From contig NZ_CP027706.1 of NCBI RefSeq assembly GCF_003850565.1, positions 2,666,001 to 2,730,000 of the forward strand: a DNA stretch of 64,000 nucleotides. Direction: 5' to 3'. The notes beneath the pieces are model-generated. The model did not search any database, was not told where the DNA came from, and saw only the letters and a list, made by a program, of their open reading frames with translations. This stretch comes from Pseudomonas sessilinigenes. Its GTDB lineage: Bacteria; Pseudomonadota; Gammaproteobacteria; Pseudomonadales; Pseudomonadaceae. Below are positions 1 to 8,040 of the stretch, piece after piece; positions within the stretch are counted from its first letter, which is position 1, and each line of letters starts with the position of its first letter. The position numbers were made by a program, and so were the translations under genes.

Positions 1-1
1 C

Positions 2-472
2 CGTGGTTCGCGGTTCAGCATCGAGGTGCCCCTGGCCGCTCGTATGCCGCTGCCCATCGGCCAGCAAGCGCCGCAGCCGAGCACCGGCAACCCGCTGCCC
101 GGGCGCCGGCTGCTGGTGCTGGACAATGAGCTGAGCATCCTGGACAGCATGGCCGCATTGCTGGGGCAGTGGGGGTGCCGGGTCGTCACCGCCACTGACC
201 AGGCGGCGGCCCTGGAGGCGCTGCAGGGCCAGGCGCCGGAGCTGATCCTGGCGGACTTCCACCTGGATCACGGCATCACCGGGTGCGAGGTGGTGCGCCA
301 GTTGCGCGAGCACTTCGGCCAGCCGTTGCCGGCGGTGATCATCACCGCCGACCGCAGTGATCAGTGCCGGCGGGCCTTGCAGCAATTGGGCGCGCCGCTG
401 CTCAACAAACCGGTGAAGCCAGGCAAGCTGCGTGCTGCCTTGAGCCAATTGCTGGGGCAGGGCGGCGCCTAG
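2..472 (+). CDS. Hybrid sensor histidine kinase, C-terminal part (partial at 5' end)
   Basis: The reading frame is open from the window edge, so only the last 156 residues are visible. The first residues (GSRFSIEVPLA) are the typical end of a histidine kinase ATPase domain. A linker of about 30 residues follows, then a complete receiver domain: an acidic pocket near LDNE, the phospho-acceptor Asp in LADFHLD, and the conserved Lys in NKPVKP. The combination of VLDNE, ADFHLD and KPVKP resembles the C-termini of NahK/ErcS'-type hybrid kinases of Pseudomonas, but the diagnostic N-terminal PAS region lies outside the window. The first in-frame ATG (26) is internal and should not be taken as the start. 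Sensor identity is therefore inference; the kinase-receiver call is firm. Confidence 0.85.
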   Translation, partial: RGSRFSIEVPLAARMPLPIGQQAPQPSTGNPLPGRRLLVLDNELSILDSMAALLGQWGCRVVTATDQAAALEALQGQAPELILADFHLDHGITGCEVVRQLREHFGQPLPAVIITADRSDQCRRALQQLGAPLLNKPVKPGKLRAALSQLLGQGGA

Positions 473-570
473 AGGCCGGACTCCTGGCTAGTGGGGCGGC
501 GGACTTGCGGCTAAGATGCCGCTCTTTTTTTCAAGGACGAAGCTGGCCCTGGGCTGGCCCATACCCATCG

Positions 571-1386
571 ATGAAGCCGTTGTCTTCGTACCATCCGTTG
601 TTGTACTGGCTGCGCGTGCGCCAGAAGCGCCTGGCGCGCAGCCTGGCCTGGCGTTTTTCCGGCCGGCGTTATGCGCGCCCCGTAGCCGACAGCCCGCGCT
701 TGCCCCATCGCTACATCAAGCACACCTCCAAGCTGATCCGCACCCTGGGCGACAGCGACCTGGCCCTGCAGCACAACAAGGTGATTAATCTCAGGCTGGC
801 GGTGGCTTGCATCGATGGGGTGCGCATCGGCCCGGGGGAGTATTTTTCCTTCTGCCAGCTGGTGGGCCGGCCCAGTCGCGCGCGGGGGTTCGTCGAGGGC
901 ATGGAGCTGTCGTTCGGCGAGGCGCGCAGCGGTATCGGCGGGGGCATCTGCCAGCTGAGCAACCTGATCCACTGGATGGCGATCCACTCGCCATTGCAAG
1001 TGGTGGAGCGGGCGAACCACAGCTTCGACCCGTTTCCCGACGAGGGCCGGGTGCTGCCTTTCGGTTCCGGCGCGGCGATCTTCTACAACTACATCGACCT
1101 GGTGCTGCACAACCCCGGGCCGCACGCCTTCCAGCTCAAGCTGCACGTCGGCGCGCACCAGCTCGAGGGCGAGCTGTTGTGCGAGCAACCACGCAGCTAC
1201 CGCTACCACGTCTATCAGCGGGAGCACCGTTTCGTTCGCGAGGGTGGTCGGGTGTTTCGCGAGAACCAGATCTGGCGCGACATCCGCACCAAGGGCCAGG
1301 ATTCCGAGCTGGTGCAGCAGGAGTGCCTGTATCGCAATCGAGTCGTGGTCAAGTATCCGGTGGCCGATGAGTGCCTGGAGCATTAA
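571..1386 (+). CDS. VanW family protein
   Basis: This 271-residue protein belongs to the VanW family, named from an accessory gene of enterococcal vancomycin-resistance clusters whose biochemical role is unsettled. The family core is visible in the middle of the protein: a PGEYFSFCQLVG stretch, then GIGGGICQLSNLIHW and an HSFDPFPDEGRVLPFG segment. The N-terminus is basic (RVRQKRLARSLAWRFSGRR) with no clear signal peptide. ATG 571 is preferred because the family-like sequence begins there and the frame upstream (from 364) overlaps the previous kinase gene and has no family features. It stands alone after the kinase gene with a 98-nt gap. No link to antibiotic resistance can be read from the context. 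Confidence 0.8.
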   Translation: MKPLSSYHPLLYWLRVRQKRLARSLAWRFSGRRYARPVADSPRLPHRYIKHTSKLIRTLGDSDLALQHNKVINLRLAVACIDGVRIGPGEYFSFCQLVGRPSRARGFVEGMELSFGEARSGIGGGICQLSNLIHWMAIHSPLQVVERANHSFDPFPDEGRVLPFGSGAAIFYNYIDLVLHNPGPHAFQLKLHVGAHQLEGELLCEQPRSYRYHVYQREHRFVREGGRVFRENQIWRDIRTKGQDSELVQQECLYRNRVVVKYPVADECLEH

Positions 1387-1708
1387 GGGCGAACGGTTAG
1401 GCAGTGGCCCGCGCCAGTGGCTAAACCAGTGCCAGGAGTGGCCTGGGTGTGTGAAATTTCCTACTTGAAATACAGATAATTCATCAATCCAGTTTTATTC
1501 AGAATCAGTCCTCGGACTTTCCCTGGCAGTTGCACTAGAATGCGAACCGTTCGCCCGGTGCAAGGGCTCTTTACCGGTGCAAGGATTGCCAAGGCCAGAG
1601 CACTGGGCGAACACCTCCTCCTGATCCGCGCCCTGCGCACATCGTTCCACCCCCTCTTATTCATCAGCGCTCCACCCTCATCGAGGGTCGCCTTATTGCG
1701 TGCCCCAG
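1387..1708. other. Intergenic region, 322 nt, no supported gene
   Basis: Between the VanW gene and the convergent hypothetical gene. It includes a locally AT-rich stretch (about 1456-1520) and an imperfect palindrome, GCGAAC-C-GTTCGC, at 1542-1554, followed by two copies of GGTGCAAGG about 20 nt apart. The palindrome could be an operator, but no gene starts nearby on the plus strand. Short frames here lack recognisable features. Confidence 0.5.
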
Positions 1709-2095
1709 TCAGAGAACCACCGGGTATAACGCCACCCTGCGGGCCTGCAGCTCGACCCATTGCGGGCCGTCTTGCGATGCGCCCTGCAACGACAGCAGGA
1801 CGATGGACCCGCCGATAGAAAGTGCTGCGCCGCCATCGCTGTCCACCTGCAACAACTGCGCGTTGATCCGCAAGCCATCGGCGCTCCAGTCCATGCGGGG
1901 GGCGCTGCTGGGACTTGCGTGCAGGTTGTGGTCCCACTGGAAGCCATCCTCCAGGGCGAGCTCCACCTCGTGCTCGCTGGCCAGGGGCGGAAGCGGCCCC
2001 GACCACTGGCCGCGTCCGTTGCCCACGGCGCAACTGAAACCGACCCACGGGCCATCGGGCATTTCAGGGTGCAGGGCGGTCAGGGTGATACGCAT
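1709..2095 (-). CDS. Conserved-looking hypothetical protein
   Basis: I do not recognise this 128-residue protein. It begins MRITLTALHPEMPDGPW and has a regular alternation of hydrophobic and polar residues suggesting a mostly beta soluble fold. There is no signal peptide, membrane segment or cysteine cluster; a single Cys lies near residue 20. The start at 2095 gives a compact protein; the frame extends upstream to 2374, but that extension runs opposite the next gene and looks non-coding. Third-position GC is as high as in its neighbours, which supports real coding. It is divergent from the gene at 2238, with 142 nt between them. Confidence 0.6.
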   Translation of the reverse strand: MRITLTALHPEMPDGPWVGFSCAVGNGRGQWSGPLPPLASEHEVELALEDGFQWDHNLHASPSSAPRMDWSADGLRINAQLLQVDSDGGAALSIGGSIVLLSLQGASQDGPQWVELQARRVALYPVVL

Positions 2096-2237
2096 GGGCA
2101 GGGTTTCCACGGGCCGGGAGATGAGTGGCGCCAAGGCTGCCGCAGCCGGGGCCGGCTGGCAAGCTGAGCGGTGGTTTTGCTTGCGTGGACCGGGCCTGTT
2201 CAACAGAATGCGCCCCTTGCCCGAGCCCACGAGGGCC

Positions 2238-2627
2238 ATGGACGCTATTGGAGATCCGGGATTGATCTGGTTGCAACGTTTGTTGATGTCGATCGGTGTG
2301 CTGGCGCTGGTGCTGCTTGGCCTGGTGCTGGCCAAGATGGAGTTCGCCCGGACGCCGCCCCTGCCCCTGGCCAACCACCCCGGGGCCCAATGGCAGGGCG
2401 CCGCCGATGGCGGTTACTTCGTCGAGATCACCCGCGCCGAGCCGCCGCTGTTCTTCGTCCAGGTGCGTCATGCCAGCGGCGATCTGTGGGATGAAGGCTG
2501 GGTGCGCTACGAAGACGGCGACGGCGGCCCGCTGACCGCCGACAAGGTGCTGGCTTTTGATGGCGATGCGGTGATCTACCTGCAACAGCGCAAGGTCCTG
2601 GCCTCGCAGAAGTCCATCGCCCGCTAG
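2238..2627 (+). CDS. Hypothetical protein with one N-terminal membrane anchor
   Basis: A 129-residue protein of unknown function. Residues about 12-35 (LLMSIGVLALVLLGLVLA) form one membrane helix. The rest is a small polar domain rich in acidic and aromatic residues (GYFVEITRAEPPLFFVQV, then WVRYEDGDGG), probably periplasmic and mostly beta. ATG 2238 is chosen because it gives a short N-in leader before the helix; ATG 2208 in frame is an alternative adding ten residues. Its TAG stop overlaps the TAG stop of the convergent oxidase gene through a shared CTAG (2624-2627), so the two genes meet tail to tail with no room for a terminator. Confidence 0.6.
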   Translation: MDAIGDPGLIWLQRLLMSIGVLALVLLGLVLAKMEFARTPPLPLANHPGAQWQGAADGGYFVEITRAEPPLFFVQVRHASGDLWDEGWVRYEDGDGGPLTADKVLAFDGDAVIYLQQRKVLASQKSIAR

Positions 2628-4045
2628 CGTTCCGAGGGTTTTGGGCCCGGGCGCTGCGGGGCGTAGGCATCCCACAGCTTGTTGCGGAACTTGTTGTGCG
2701 GATCGACCCGCGCCTTGAGGGCGAAGAACTCGTTGGCCCGGGGATAGGCCGCGTGGAACTGCTCAGGCGTGGCCAGGATCTGGTAGGGCAGGTAGTAGCT
2801 GCCGCCGTGGCGGATGGCGCTGTCCACCAGGGACCGGGTCCACTGGCGCACCTCATCGCGGGCGGCCGGGCGGGTGTCTTGCTGGTAGTACAACACCAGG
2901 GCGAACACGTCGGTCCGGGCCCAGGCCAGCAGCGTGCCGGGATCGGCCTTGGCGTGGCGGATGGACAGGTTGATCACATTGACCTTGTGCTTGCGCAGGG
3001 TCTCGCCCATGTCCTCGACGAAGCCTTGCAACTGCCCAGGGGGCACGAAGTACTCCTGCAACACGTAGGTGCGCCTGGCCCGGGATGCCGGTTCCAGCTC
3101 ACGCACGTCGAGGCTGGCCTCGTAGTTGCGCCAGACCACCTGCTGGCGCTTGAACACCAGCGGGTCGATCACCTCTTCGCGGATCGACTTGCCCATGGGC
3201 CATTGGCTCACCACCTTCATGGCCCGGCGTTCCTTCCAGTAGTTGCGGTCCAGGGGCGTGAGGCGTTCCTCCACCGTCACCGGCAGCTCGGTCTGGCTGT
3301 AGGACACCGCGCGCAGGTGCTGGTACTGGTTGGGGTAGAGCACGGCGTTGTGCAGGATCACCTTGGGATCATTGGCGATGTGCTGGAAGAAATAGTCGTT
3401 GTAGCGCTCCAGGGGCATTTCTTCGAAGGTCCGCAGCAGGCGCACGTTGTCGCTCAGCTGCAAGGTGGCTTCGGCTATCACTCCCAGGCCGCCGTAGCCG
3501 CCGATGGCGCCGTAGAACAGCTCGGCATTATTTTGCGGGCTGGCCTCGATCACCTGGCCGTCGGCCAGCACCAGCTTGATCGACTTCACCGAGCCCACCA
3601 GTGGCCCGTAGCCGATGTAGCGGCCATGGGCGTTGACGCTCAGGGCGCCGCCGACGGTGAAGTTGGCGTAGCTCTGCATGATGCTCACGGACAGATCGTA
3701 AGGGTCGATGAAGGTTTGCAGGGCGCGCCAGGTGATACCGGCCTGGACCGTGATTTCCTTGCGATCGCGGGAGAACGCCAGGACCTGGTCGAAGCGCCGC
3801 ATGTCGATCTGCAGCGCGTGCTCGGTGGCAGTCTGCCCGCCCATGCTGTAGCGGCCGCCGCCGATGGCGATGGGCCCGGGGTGGCCGGCCACCAGCTGGA
3901 CGATCTGCTCCAGGCGAGTGGGCTGCGCCACCTGGTCGACCACGATGGGATTGAGCAGGGTGATGTCGTTGACGATTTGTTCGCCGTGGCTGGCCGAGGC
4001 TAGGCCCAATGCGGCGCAGAACAGCAGGCCGGTGCTGAATTTCAT
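2624..4045 (-). CDS. Secreted FAD-linked oxidase (VAO / aldonolactone oxidase family)
   Basis: A 473-residue flavoprotein. The start at 4045 opens with a Sec signal peptide (MKFSTGLLFCAALGLASASHG), so the enzyme probably acts in the periplasm. The PCMH-type FAD-binding domain follows: IAIGGGRYSMGG, then ALQIDMRRFDQV, then a VQAGITWRALQ segment and the SYANFTVGGALSVNAHG region that contacts FAD. GAIGGYGGLGVIAEATLQL closes the domain. The C-terminal half resembles the cap domain of D-arabinono-1,4-lactone/L-gulonolactone oxidases and ends near DPHNKFRNKLWD. Export of such an oxidase is uncommon, since most relatives are cytosolic or inner-membrane. Substrate is unknown. It lies 90 nt downstream of hglS in the same direction and could be read through from it. 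Confidence 0.8.
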   Translation of the reverse strand: MKFSTGLLFCAALGLASASHGEQIVNDITLLNPIVVDQVAQPTRLEQIVQLVAGHPGPIAIGGGRYSMGGQTATEHALQIDMRRFDQVLAFSRDRKEITVQAGITWRALQTFIDPYDLSVSIMQSYANFTVGGALSVNAHGRYIGYGPLVGSVKSIKLVLADGQVIEASPQNNAELFYGAIGGYGGLGVIAEATLQLSDNVRLLRTFEEMPLERYNDYFFQHIANDPKVILHNAVLYPNQYQHLRAVSYSQTELPVTVEERLTPLDRNYWKERRAMKVVSQWPMGKSIREEVIDPLVFKRQQVVWRNYEASLDVRELEPASRARRTYVLQEYFVPPGQLQGFVEDMGETLRKHKVNVINLSIRHAKADPGTLLAWARTDVFALVLYYQQDTRPAARDEVRQWTRSLVDSAIRHGGSYYLPYQILATPEQFHAAYPRANEFFALKARVDPHNKFRNKLWDAYAPQRPGPKPSER

Positions 4046-4134
4046 GGAACCATCCCTGGAAGACGCCACCGGCAGGTGGCGCAAATGGCGGCAGGATAGC
4101 CTTGCCGCCGTTTCCCGGCCATGGATTCTTGCGC

Positions 4135-5529
4135 TTACAGGGCGGGCAGGCCCAAAGCTTCGGCGCACTGCTCCAGGGAGCGCCGCTGGGTCTGGGCGTA
4201 CAGCTGCAACTCATCGAGGGTCGACCGGCCCAGGGCCGTTTCGAATACCTGGCGGTTGGAGTGCCCGGCGTAATGGCTCTGGCTGTCGTCGCCAAGGTTG
4301 GACTGGAAGATCCCGGCGGCGCTGACCGGCAAAAAGTCCTCGTACACCAGGGGCTCGCAGCCCAGGTGCCCGGCGGCCAGCAGCGCTTGCACCGTGGTAG
4401 GGCGACCGGGCTCGGTGCGGGCGGCGAGTCCGGCTTCGCTGGTGAAATAGCGGAAATAGGCCAGGCCCTGCTGGCGCATGGCGTCGTGGCTGTCGGGAAA
4501 CTCGGCGAAGTGTTGCTGCATCAACTGGTTGTAGCGCTGGGCATTGGCTTCGCTGGGGAAGTCACCGAGCTCGTCGCGGGCGGCATTCAACAGGCGGTCG
4601 TAGAGTGCCCGGCCTTTGGGCGTGAGGGCCGCGCCACGCTGTTCGATCTCGCCGAAGCGGGCGCTGTGGCTGCCCTGGTTGTGCGCCTGGTCGGTGAAGG
4701 CGACGCTTTCCTCCAGGGCCTTGAAGCTGGTCTGGCGCAACAGGATCGGGCAATCGCGGCGCGGCGGGCCCTCGATCACCGCCTTGGGGGTGATGCCATG
4801 CGCGGGCATCAACCGCTGTACTTCGTCGATGTCCAGGGTGCGTGGGGTCAGGTGGTTGATATGCGGGCCCTTGAACGCCACCACGTCGGCGATCAACCGG
4901 TGCTGGGCACTGAGGTTGGCGTACTGGGCGGCGCTGACCGTGGCGTGGTGGTGCCAGCGGAAGGTCTCCAGGGCTTGCTGGATGAACGCTTCGGCGGCGT
5001 CGGCGGTGAGGCCGCCCTGGTCCTCGGCCTGATGGATCAGCTCCAGCACCCGGGGGGTGAAGATCGAGCGCCGCGCCAGCACCTGCTCGGCGAATGCGCG
5101 CAGTTCGGGGTTGTCGATCAGCTCCAGGCGCAGCAGCGAGGTGAAGACCCGGAACGGGCTGACCTGCAGGGCCTGTTCATGCACCGCGCGAAACGCCGTG
5201 GAATGCACCGGCACCCCGGCGGGGGTGAGGTCGTAGTAGCCCACCGGTTGCATGCCCATCACGGCGAACAGGCGCGCCAGGGTCGCCAGCTCGGCGGCGG
5301 TGCCGACGCGGATCGCGCCATGGCGCTCCAGGTCCAGGCGTTGCAATTCGCCAGTGTGTCGCAGGTGCTGGGCAATGGCCGGTTGTTGCTCCAGTACCTG
5401 GGCGTTGACCTGGGCCACCAGTTGCATCAGGTCGCCGTACAGCGGCACCTCCTCGCGGTACATATCCGACATCGCCCGGGAAAATCCCTGGCGGATCAGG
5501 TCAGGACTGACGAAGCGCTGGTGGCTCAT
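4135..5529 (-). CDS. hglS: 2-oxoadipate dioxygenase/decarboxylase HglS (YdcJ/DUF1338)
   Basis: This 464-residue protein matches the Fe(II) enzyme that converts 2-oxoadipate to D-2-hydroxyglutarate in Pseudomonas D-lysine catabolism. Counting from ATG 5529, the family's metal ligands fall at His70, His226 (in INHLTPR) and Glu294 (in FGEIEQRG), and the substrate Arg at 74 (AIRVG). These are the positions reported for the P. putida enzyme, which supports ATG 5529 over the in-frame TTG two codons upstream. The protein is cytosolic. Unlike in many pseudomonads it has no LysR regulator or other lysine-pathway gene beside it here. Its only same-strand neighbour is the FAD oxidase downstream. Confidence 0.92.
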   Translation of the reverse strand: MSHQRFVSPDLIRQGFSRAMSDMYREEVPLYGDLMQLVAQVNAQVLEQQPAIAQHLRHTGELQRLDLERHGAIRVGTAAELATLARLFAVMGMQPVGYYDLTPAGVPVHSTAFRAVHEQALQVSPFRVFTSLLRLELIDNPELRAFAEQVLARRSIFTPRVLELIHQAEDQGGLTADAAEAFIQQALETFRWHHHATVSAAQYANLSAQHRLIADVVAFKGPHINHLTPRTLDIDEVQRLMPAHGITPKAVIEGPPRRDCPILLRQTSFKALEESVAFTDQAHNQGSHSARFGEIEQRGAALTPKGRALYDRLLNAARDELGDFPSEANAQRYNQLMQQHFAEFPDSHDAMRQQGLAYFRYFTSEAGLAARTEPGRPTTVQALLAAGHLGCEPLVYEDFLPVSAAGIFQSNLGDDSQSHYAGHSNRQVFETALGRSTLDELQLYAQTQRRSLEQCAEALGLPAL

Positions 5530-5896
5530 GGACAAGGTTCCCGTGGCAATGGATCGAGGCGTGAGAGGAGCGGGTCGGCCTCGATTCTGCGCAGCGCCGC
5601 CAGGGCTGACAAACGAAAGTTCCTCTGAACTTCATTCTGCAAACGACTGCATGGCCCCCGGCGACAGCCAGGGCCGGCAGGCACTTTGGCCATGGAGCTG
5701 GAGGCTACGGCCAGGGCTCCTGGAAAATTGGTTATCGAGGGCCTTGCGGTTATAGCCAAATATTCCCGAACAACCGCGCCGAGGCTGGTAAAACAGGCCT
5801 GTATGGATGATGGCGTTTTGAGTTCGCATCGATCGGCATGCACCGGTTGATCCCTATCCGCTCGTTGCATCTTTCCCAACGCTGGACGGAGGCGAT
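5530..5896. other. Divergent intergenic region, 367 nt
   Basis: Separates hglS (minus) from the diguanylate cyclase (plus) and must hold both promoters. A GGAGG at 5888-5892 lies just before the TTG start of the cyclase. The stretch 5740-5780 is locally AT-rich and suits a promoter, but I cannot assign -35/-10 boxes with confidence. No supported ORF, repeat or RNA gene is visible. Confidence 0.5.
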
Positions 5897-6970
5897 TTGG
5901 CCCCTGAGCAGTACACCAGAGGGAAGGGATTGTCGTTGGCCAGGAGGCTCTACCGCTCGCGCACCCTGGGGCTGGCCCTGGGGTTCTTCTGCGTTGTCGA
6001 GGGCATGGCGCCCTTGCAGCCAGCGCCCTGGGTCTGGGGCTTCATGTTGTTCAACGCCTTCGCCTGGCCACACCTGGCCTACCAGTGGGCGCGCCTGGCC
6101 CGACAGCCGTTTCGCGCCGAATACCGCAACCTGCTGGTGGATTCGCTGCTGGGGGGCTTCTGGGTCGCGGCCATGCAGTTCAATCCGCTGCCGCTGGCCA
6201 CCACCCTGGGCATGATGGCCATGAACAATATCGCCATGGGCGGGGTGCGGTTCTTTCTCGCTGGCTGCGTGGCCCAACTGTTGGGCATTGGCCTGGGCCT
6301 GGGGATCTTCGGTTTCGCCTTCGCTGCCCGCACCTCGCCCGAGCAGCTGTATGCCTGCCTGCCGATGTTGACCCTGTACCCGCTGGCCCTGGGGTACATC
6401 TGTTACCAGCAGGCGGTGACCCTGGCCCGGCACAAGCGCGAGCTGTTGGCCTTGAGCCGTACCGACAGCCTGACCGGATTGCTCAACCACGGCGCCTGGA
6501 AGGACCAGTTGGAGATCGAGTTCCAGCGCTGCAAGCGCCAGGACCATGGCGGCGCCATCGCCCTGATCGATATCGATCACTTCAAGGCCATCAACGACAC
6601 CTACGGTCATGTGGCCGGCGATGTGGTACTGCGCCAGTTGAGCAAGCTGCTGCGCCAGAACCTGCGCATCAGCGACCAGGCCGGTCGCTACGGCGGTGAC
6701 GAGTTCTGCGTGATCCTGCCGGATGTCCCCCTGGAGCATGCCGCCGAGTTGATGGAGACGCTGCGCGGGCGTTTCGGCGCCCTGGGCTACGAGCAGACCC
6801 CGGCCTTGCAGGTCAGCCTGAGTATCGGCCTGGCCGCCTTCGACTCCCGGCATGAAGAAGCCATGGGCTGGCTCCACGACGCCGACCAGGCGCTGTATGC
6901 GGCCAAGACCTGCGGGCGCAACAACGTCAGCTGCCACCCGCCACAACGGCACCTGCTCAACTCCCTGTAG
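5897..6970 (+). CDS. Membrane diguanylate cyclase, MASE2-GGDEF
   Basis: A 357-residue inner-membrane enzyme expected to make c-di-GMP from two GTP. The N-terminal ~185 residues hold several hydrophobic helices typical of the MASE2 sensor found in AdrA/DgcC. The GGDEF domain starts at LSRTDSLTGLLNHGAWK and carries the intact active motif RYGGDEF about 55 residues later, with DIDHFKAINDTYGH before it. I see no RxxD inhibitory site immediately upstream of GGDEF. A TTG start at 5897 is chosen because a GGAGG sits four nucleotides upstream; a second in-frame TTG (5930, then 5936) would shorten the leader slightly. The TAG stop (6968-6970) is part of the arm of a REP element. Output could govern the pilus operon at 51 kb, but that is speculation. 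Confidence 0.9.
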   Translation: MAPEQYTRGKGLSLARRLYRSRTLGLALGFFCVVEGMAPLQPAPWVWGFMLFNAFAWPHLAYQWARLARQPFRAEYRNLLVDSLLGGFWVAAMQFNPLPLATTLGMMAMNNIAMGGVRFFLAGCVAQLLGIGLGLGIFGFAFAARTSPEQLYACLPMLTLYPLALGYICYQQAVTLARHKRELLALSRTDSLTGLLNHGAWKDQLEIEFQRCKRQDHGGAIALIDIDHFKAINDTYGHVAGDVVLRQLSKLLRQNLRISDQAGRYGGDEFCVILPDVPLEHAAELMETLRGRFGALGYEQTPALQVSLSIGLAAFDSRHEEAMGWLHDADQALYAAKTCGRNNVSCHPPQRHLLNSL

Positions 6971-7080
6971 CCGCAGCTGAGCCTGCGAAGCTGCGCCCAG
7001 GCCCGAAGGGGCTTGCGGCGATGGTGTCGCGCTCACGTTTTGCGTTCGCTGCGCGGCCGTGCGTAGCCTGCGGCAGCGGC
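6967..7080. repeat. REP doublet (GTAGCCGC type), inverted arms
   Basis: The left arm begins TGTAGCCGCAGCTGAG at 6967. The right arm, GCGTAGCCTGCGGCAGCGGC at 7061-7080, is the complementary orientation of the same motif, so the pair can fold into a large hairpin. The spacer contains a smaller GGGGCTTGCGGCG stem. The same motif recurs at about 11136, 43560, 47335 and 60332. It overlaps the stop codon of the diguanylate cyclase. Confidence 0.8.
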
Positions 7081-7110
7081 CACCGAGGCAGGGCCGCTAC
7101 CGTTGTGCGC

Positions 7111-8040
7111 TCAATCCTGCGGCGGGTGCAGGCGCCGAGCCAGTTCCAGGGCGGTGCGGGCGCTGGCGATACCGGGGACCAACTGGGTGAAGGGGATGTC
7201 GATCAGGCGTTGCTCGCGCACTGCCCGCAGCCGCGACAGCACCGGATCGCCCTGCAGCAGGCGGCGCTTGCGTGCGGCCGGCGACCACAGGGCATCGGCC
7301 AGCAGCATCACTTCCGGGTCATTGGCCAGCAGGGTCTCGCTGTCCACCACCAGGCGCGGGCGGTCGATGGCGGCGAAGCTGTTGCGGGCTCCGGCAGCTT
7401 GCAGCAACACCCCGACAAAACCCCGTCGGCCCTGGCTGGCCAGGCCGTTGACCTCGCTGTCCAGGTAGAACACCGAGGGCTGGGGTTGGTCCTGGTACAG
7501 GGCCCGGGCCGAGGCGAGGTCGGTATCCATCTGGGCGATCAACTGCTGGGCCCGTTCCTGCTTGCCCAACAACTGGCCCAGGGTCAACAGGTCGCGGCGG
7601 ATGTGCCCGAAGTAGTCCTCGTCATGCCCGGCGCAGGCCGACTCCAGCAGGTAGCTGCCGACGCCGATGGCGCCCAGGCGCTCGCGGGAGCTGAAGTTGT
7701 CGGGGAAGGCCGAGGCGAAACCGCCCACCACCAGGTCGGGCTTGAGGCTGTACAGCACCTCGGCCGACGGGTACTGGCGGGCGATCACCGGCACCCCGTG
7801 GTACTGCCCCTGGGCCATGGCCTGGCCATCGTCGTCCAGGTAGGCGACGCCGATCAGCGCCGGCCCGGCGCCCAGGGCCAGCAGCAGGTCGGCGCTGTGC
7901 TGGTTGAGGGCGACGATGCGCTGCGGCGTGCCGGGGCTGGGCCAGCTCTTGCCGCAGTTTTCGTAGCTGCCGGCCAGGGCCGGCCCACTGGCCAGCCACA
8001 GCAGGATGGCCAGGCATCTGGCCCGGGCTGTCCTAGGCAT
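7111..8040 (-). CDS. BtuF-like periplasmic binding protein (cobalamin uptake)
   Basis: A 309-residue ABC-type substrate-binding protein of the class III helical-backbone fold. The signal peptide (ARCLAILLWLASGPALAG) is followed by RIVALNQHSADLLLALG, the family's opening beta-alpha unit. LKPDLVVGG and NDPEVMLLADALW mark the second lobe. Position behind a cobalamin riboswitch and the btuB gene suggests it binds cobalamin or a corrinoid in the periplasm; on sequence alone haem or siderophore could not be excluded. ATG 8040 overlaps the end of the upstream [2Fe-2S] gene by eight nucleotides, implying translational coupling; ATG 8055 is an alternative. No BtuCD permease/ATPase genes are adjacent, so it must use a transporter encoded elsewhere. 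Confidence 0.82.
   Translation of the reverse strand: MPRTARARCLAILLWLASGPALAGSYENCGKSWPSPGTPQRIVALNQHSADLLLALGAGPALIGVAYLDDDGQAMAQGQYHGVPVIARQYPSAEVLYSLKPDLVVGGFASAFPDNFSSRERLGAIGVGSYLLESACAGHDEDYFGHIRRDLLTLGQLLGKQERAQQLIAQMDTDLASARALYQDQPQPSVFYLDSEVNGLASQGRRGFVGVLLQAAGARNSFAAIDRPRLVVDSETLLANDPEVMLLADALWSPAARKRRLLQGDPVLSRLRAVREQRLIDIPFTQLVPGIASARTALELARRLHPPQD

Noticed and set aside
571..1386. Vancomycin resistance function for the VanW protein
   Set aside because: VanW family membership does not imply resistance; there are no vanH/A/X genes and Gram-negative bacteria are intrinsically insensitive.
4102..5628. 508-residue open frame on the plus strand
   Set aside because: Covers hglS on the opposite strand. 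hglS has exact active-site spacing, so the plus-strand frame is a shadow.
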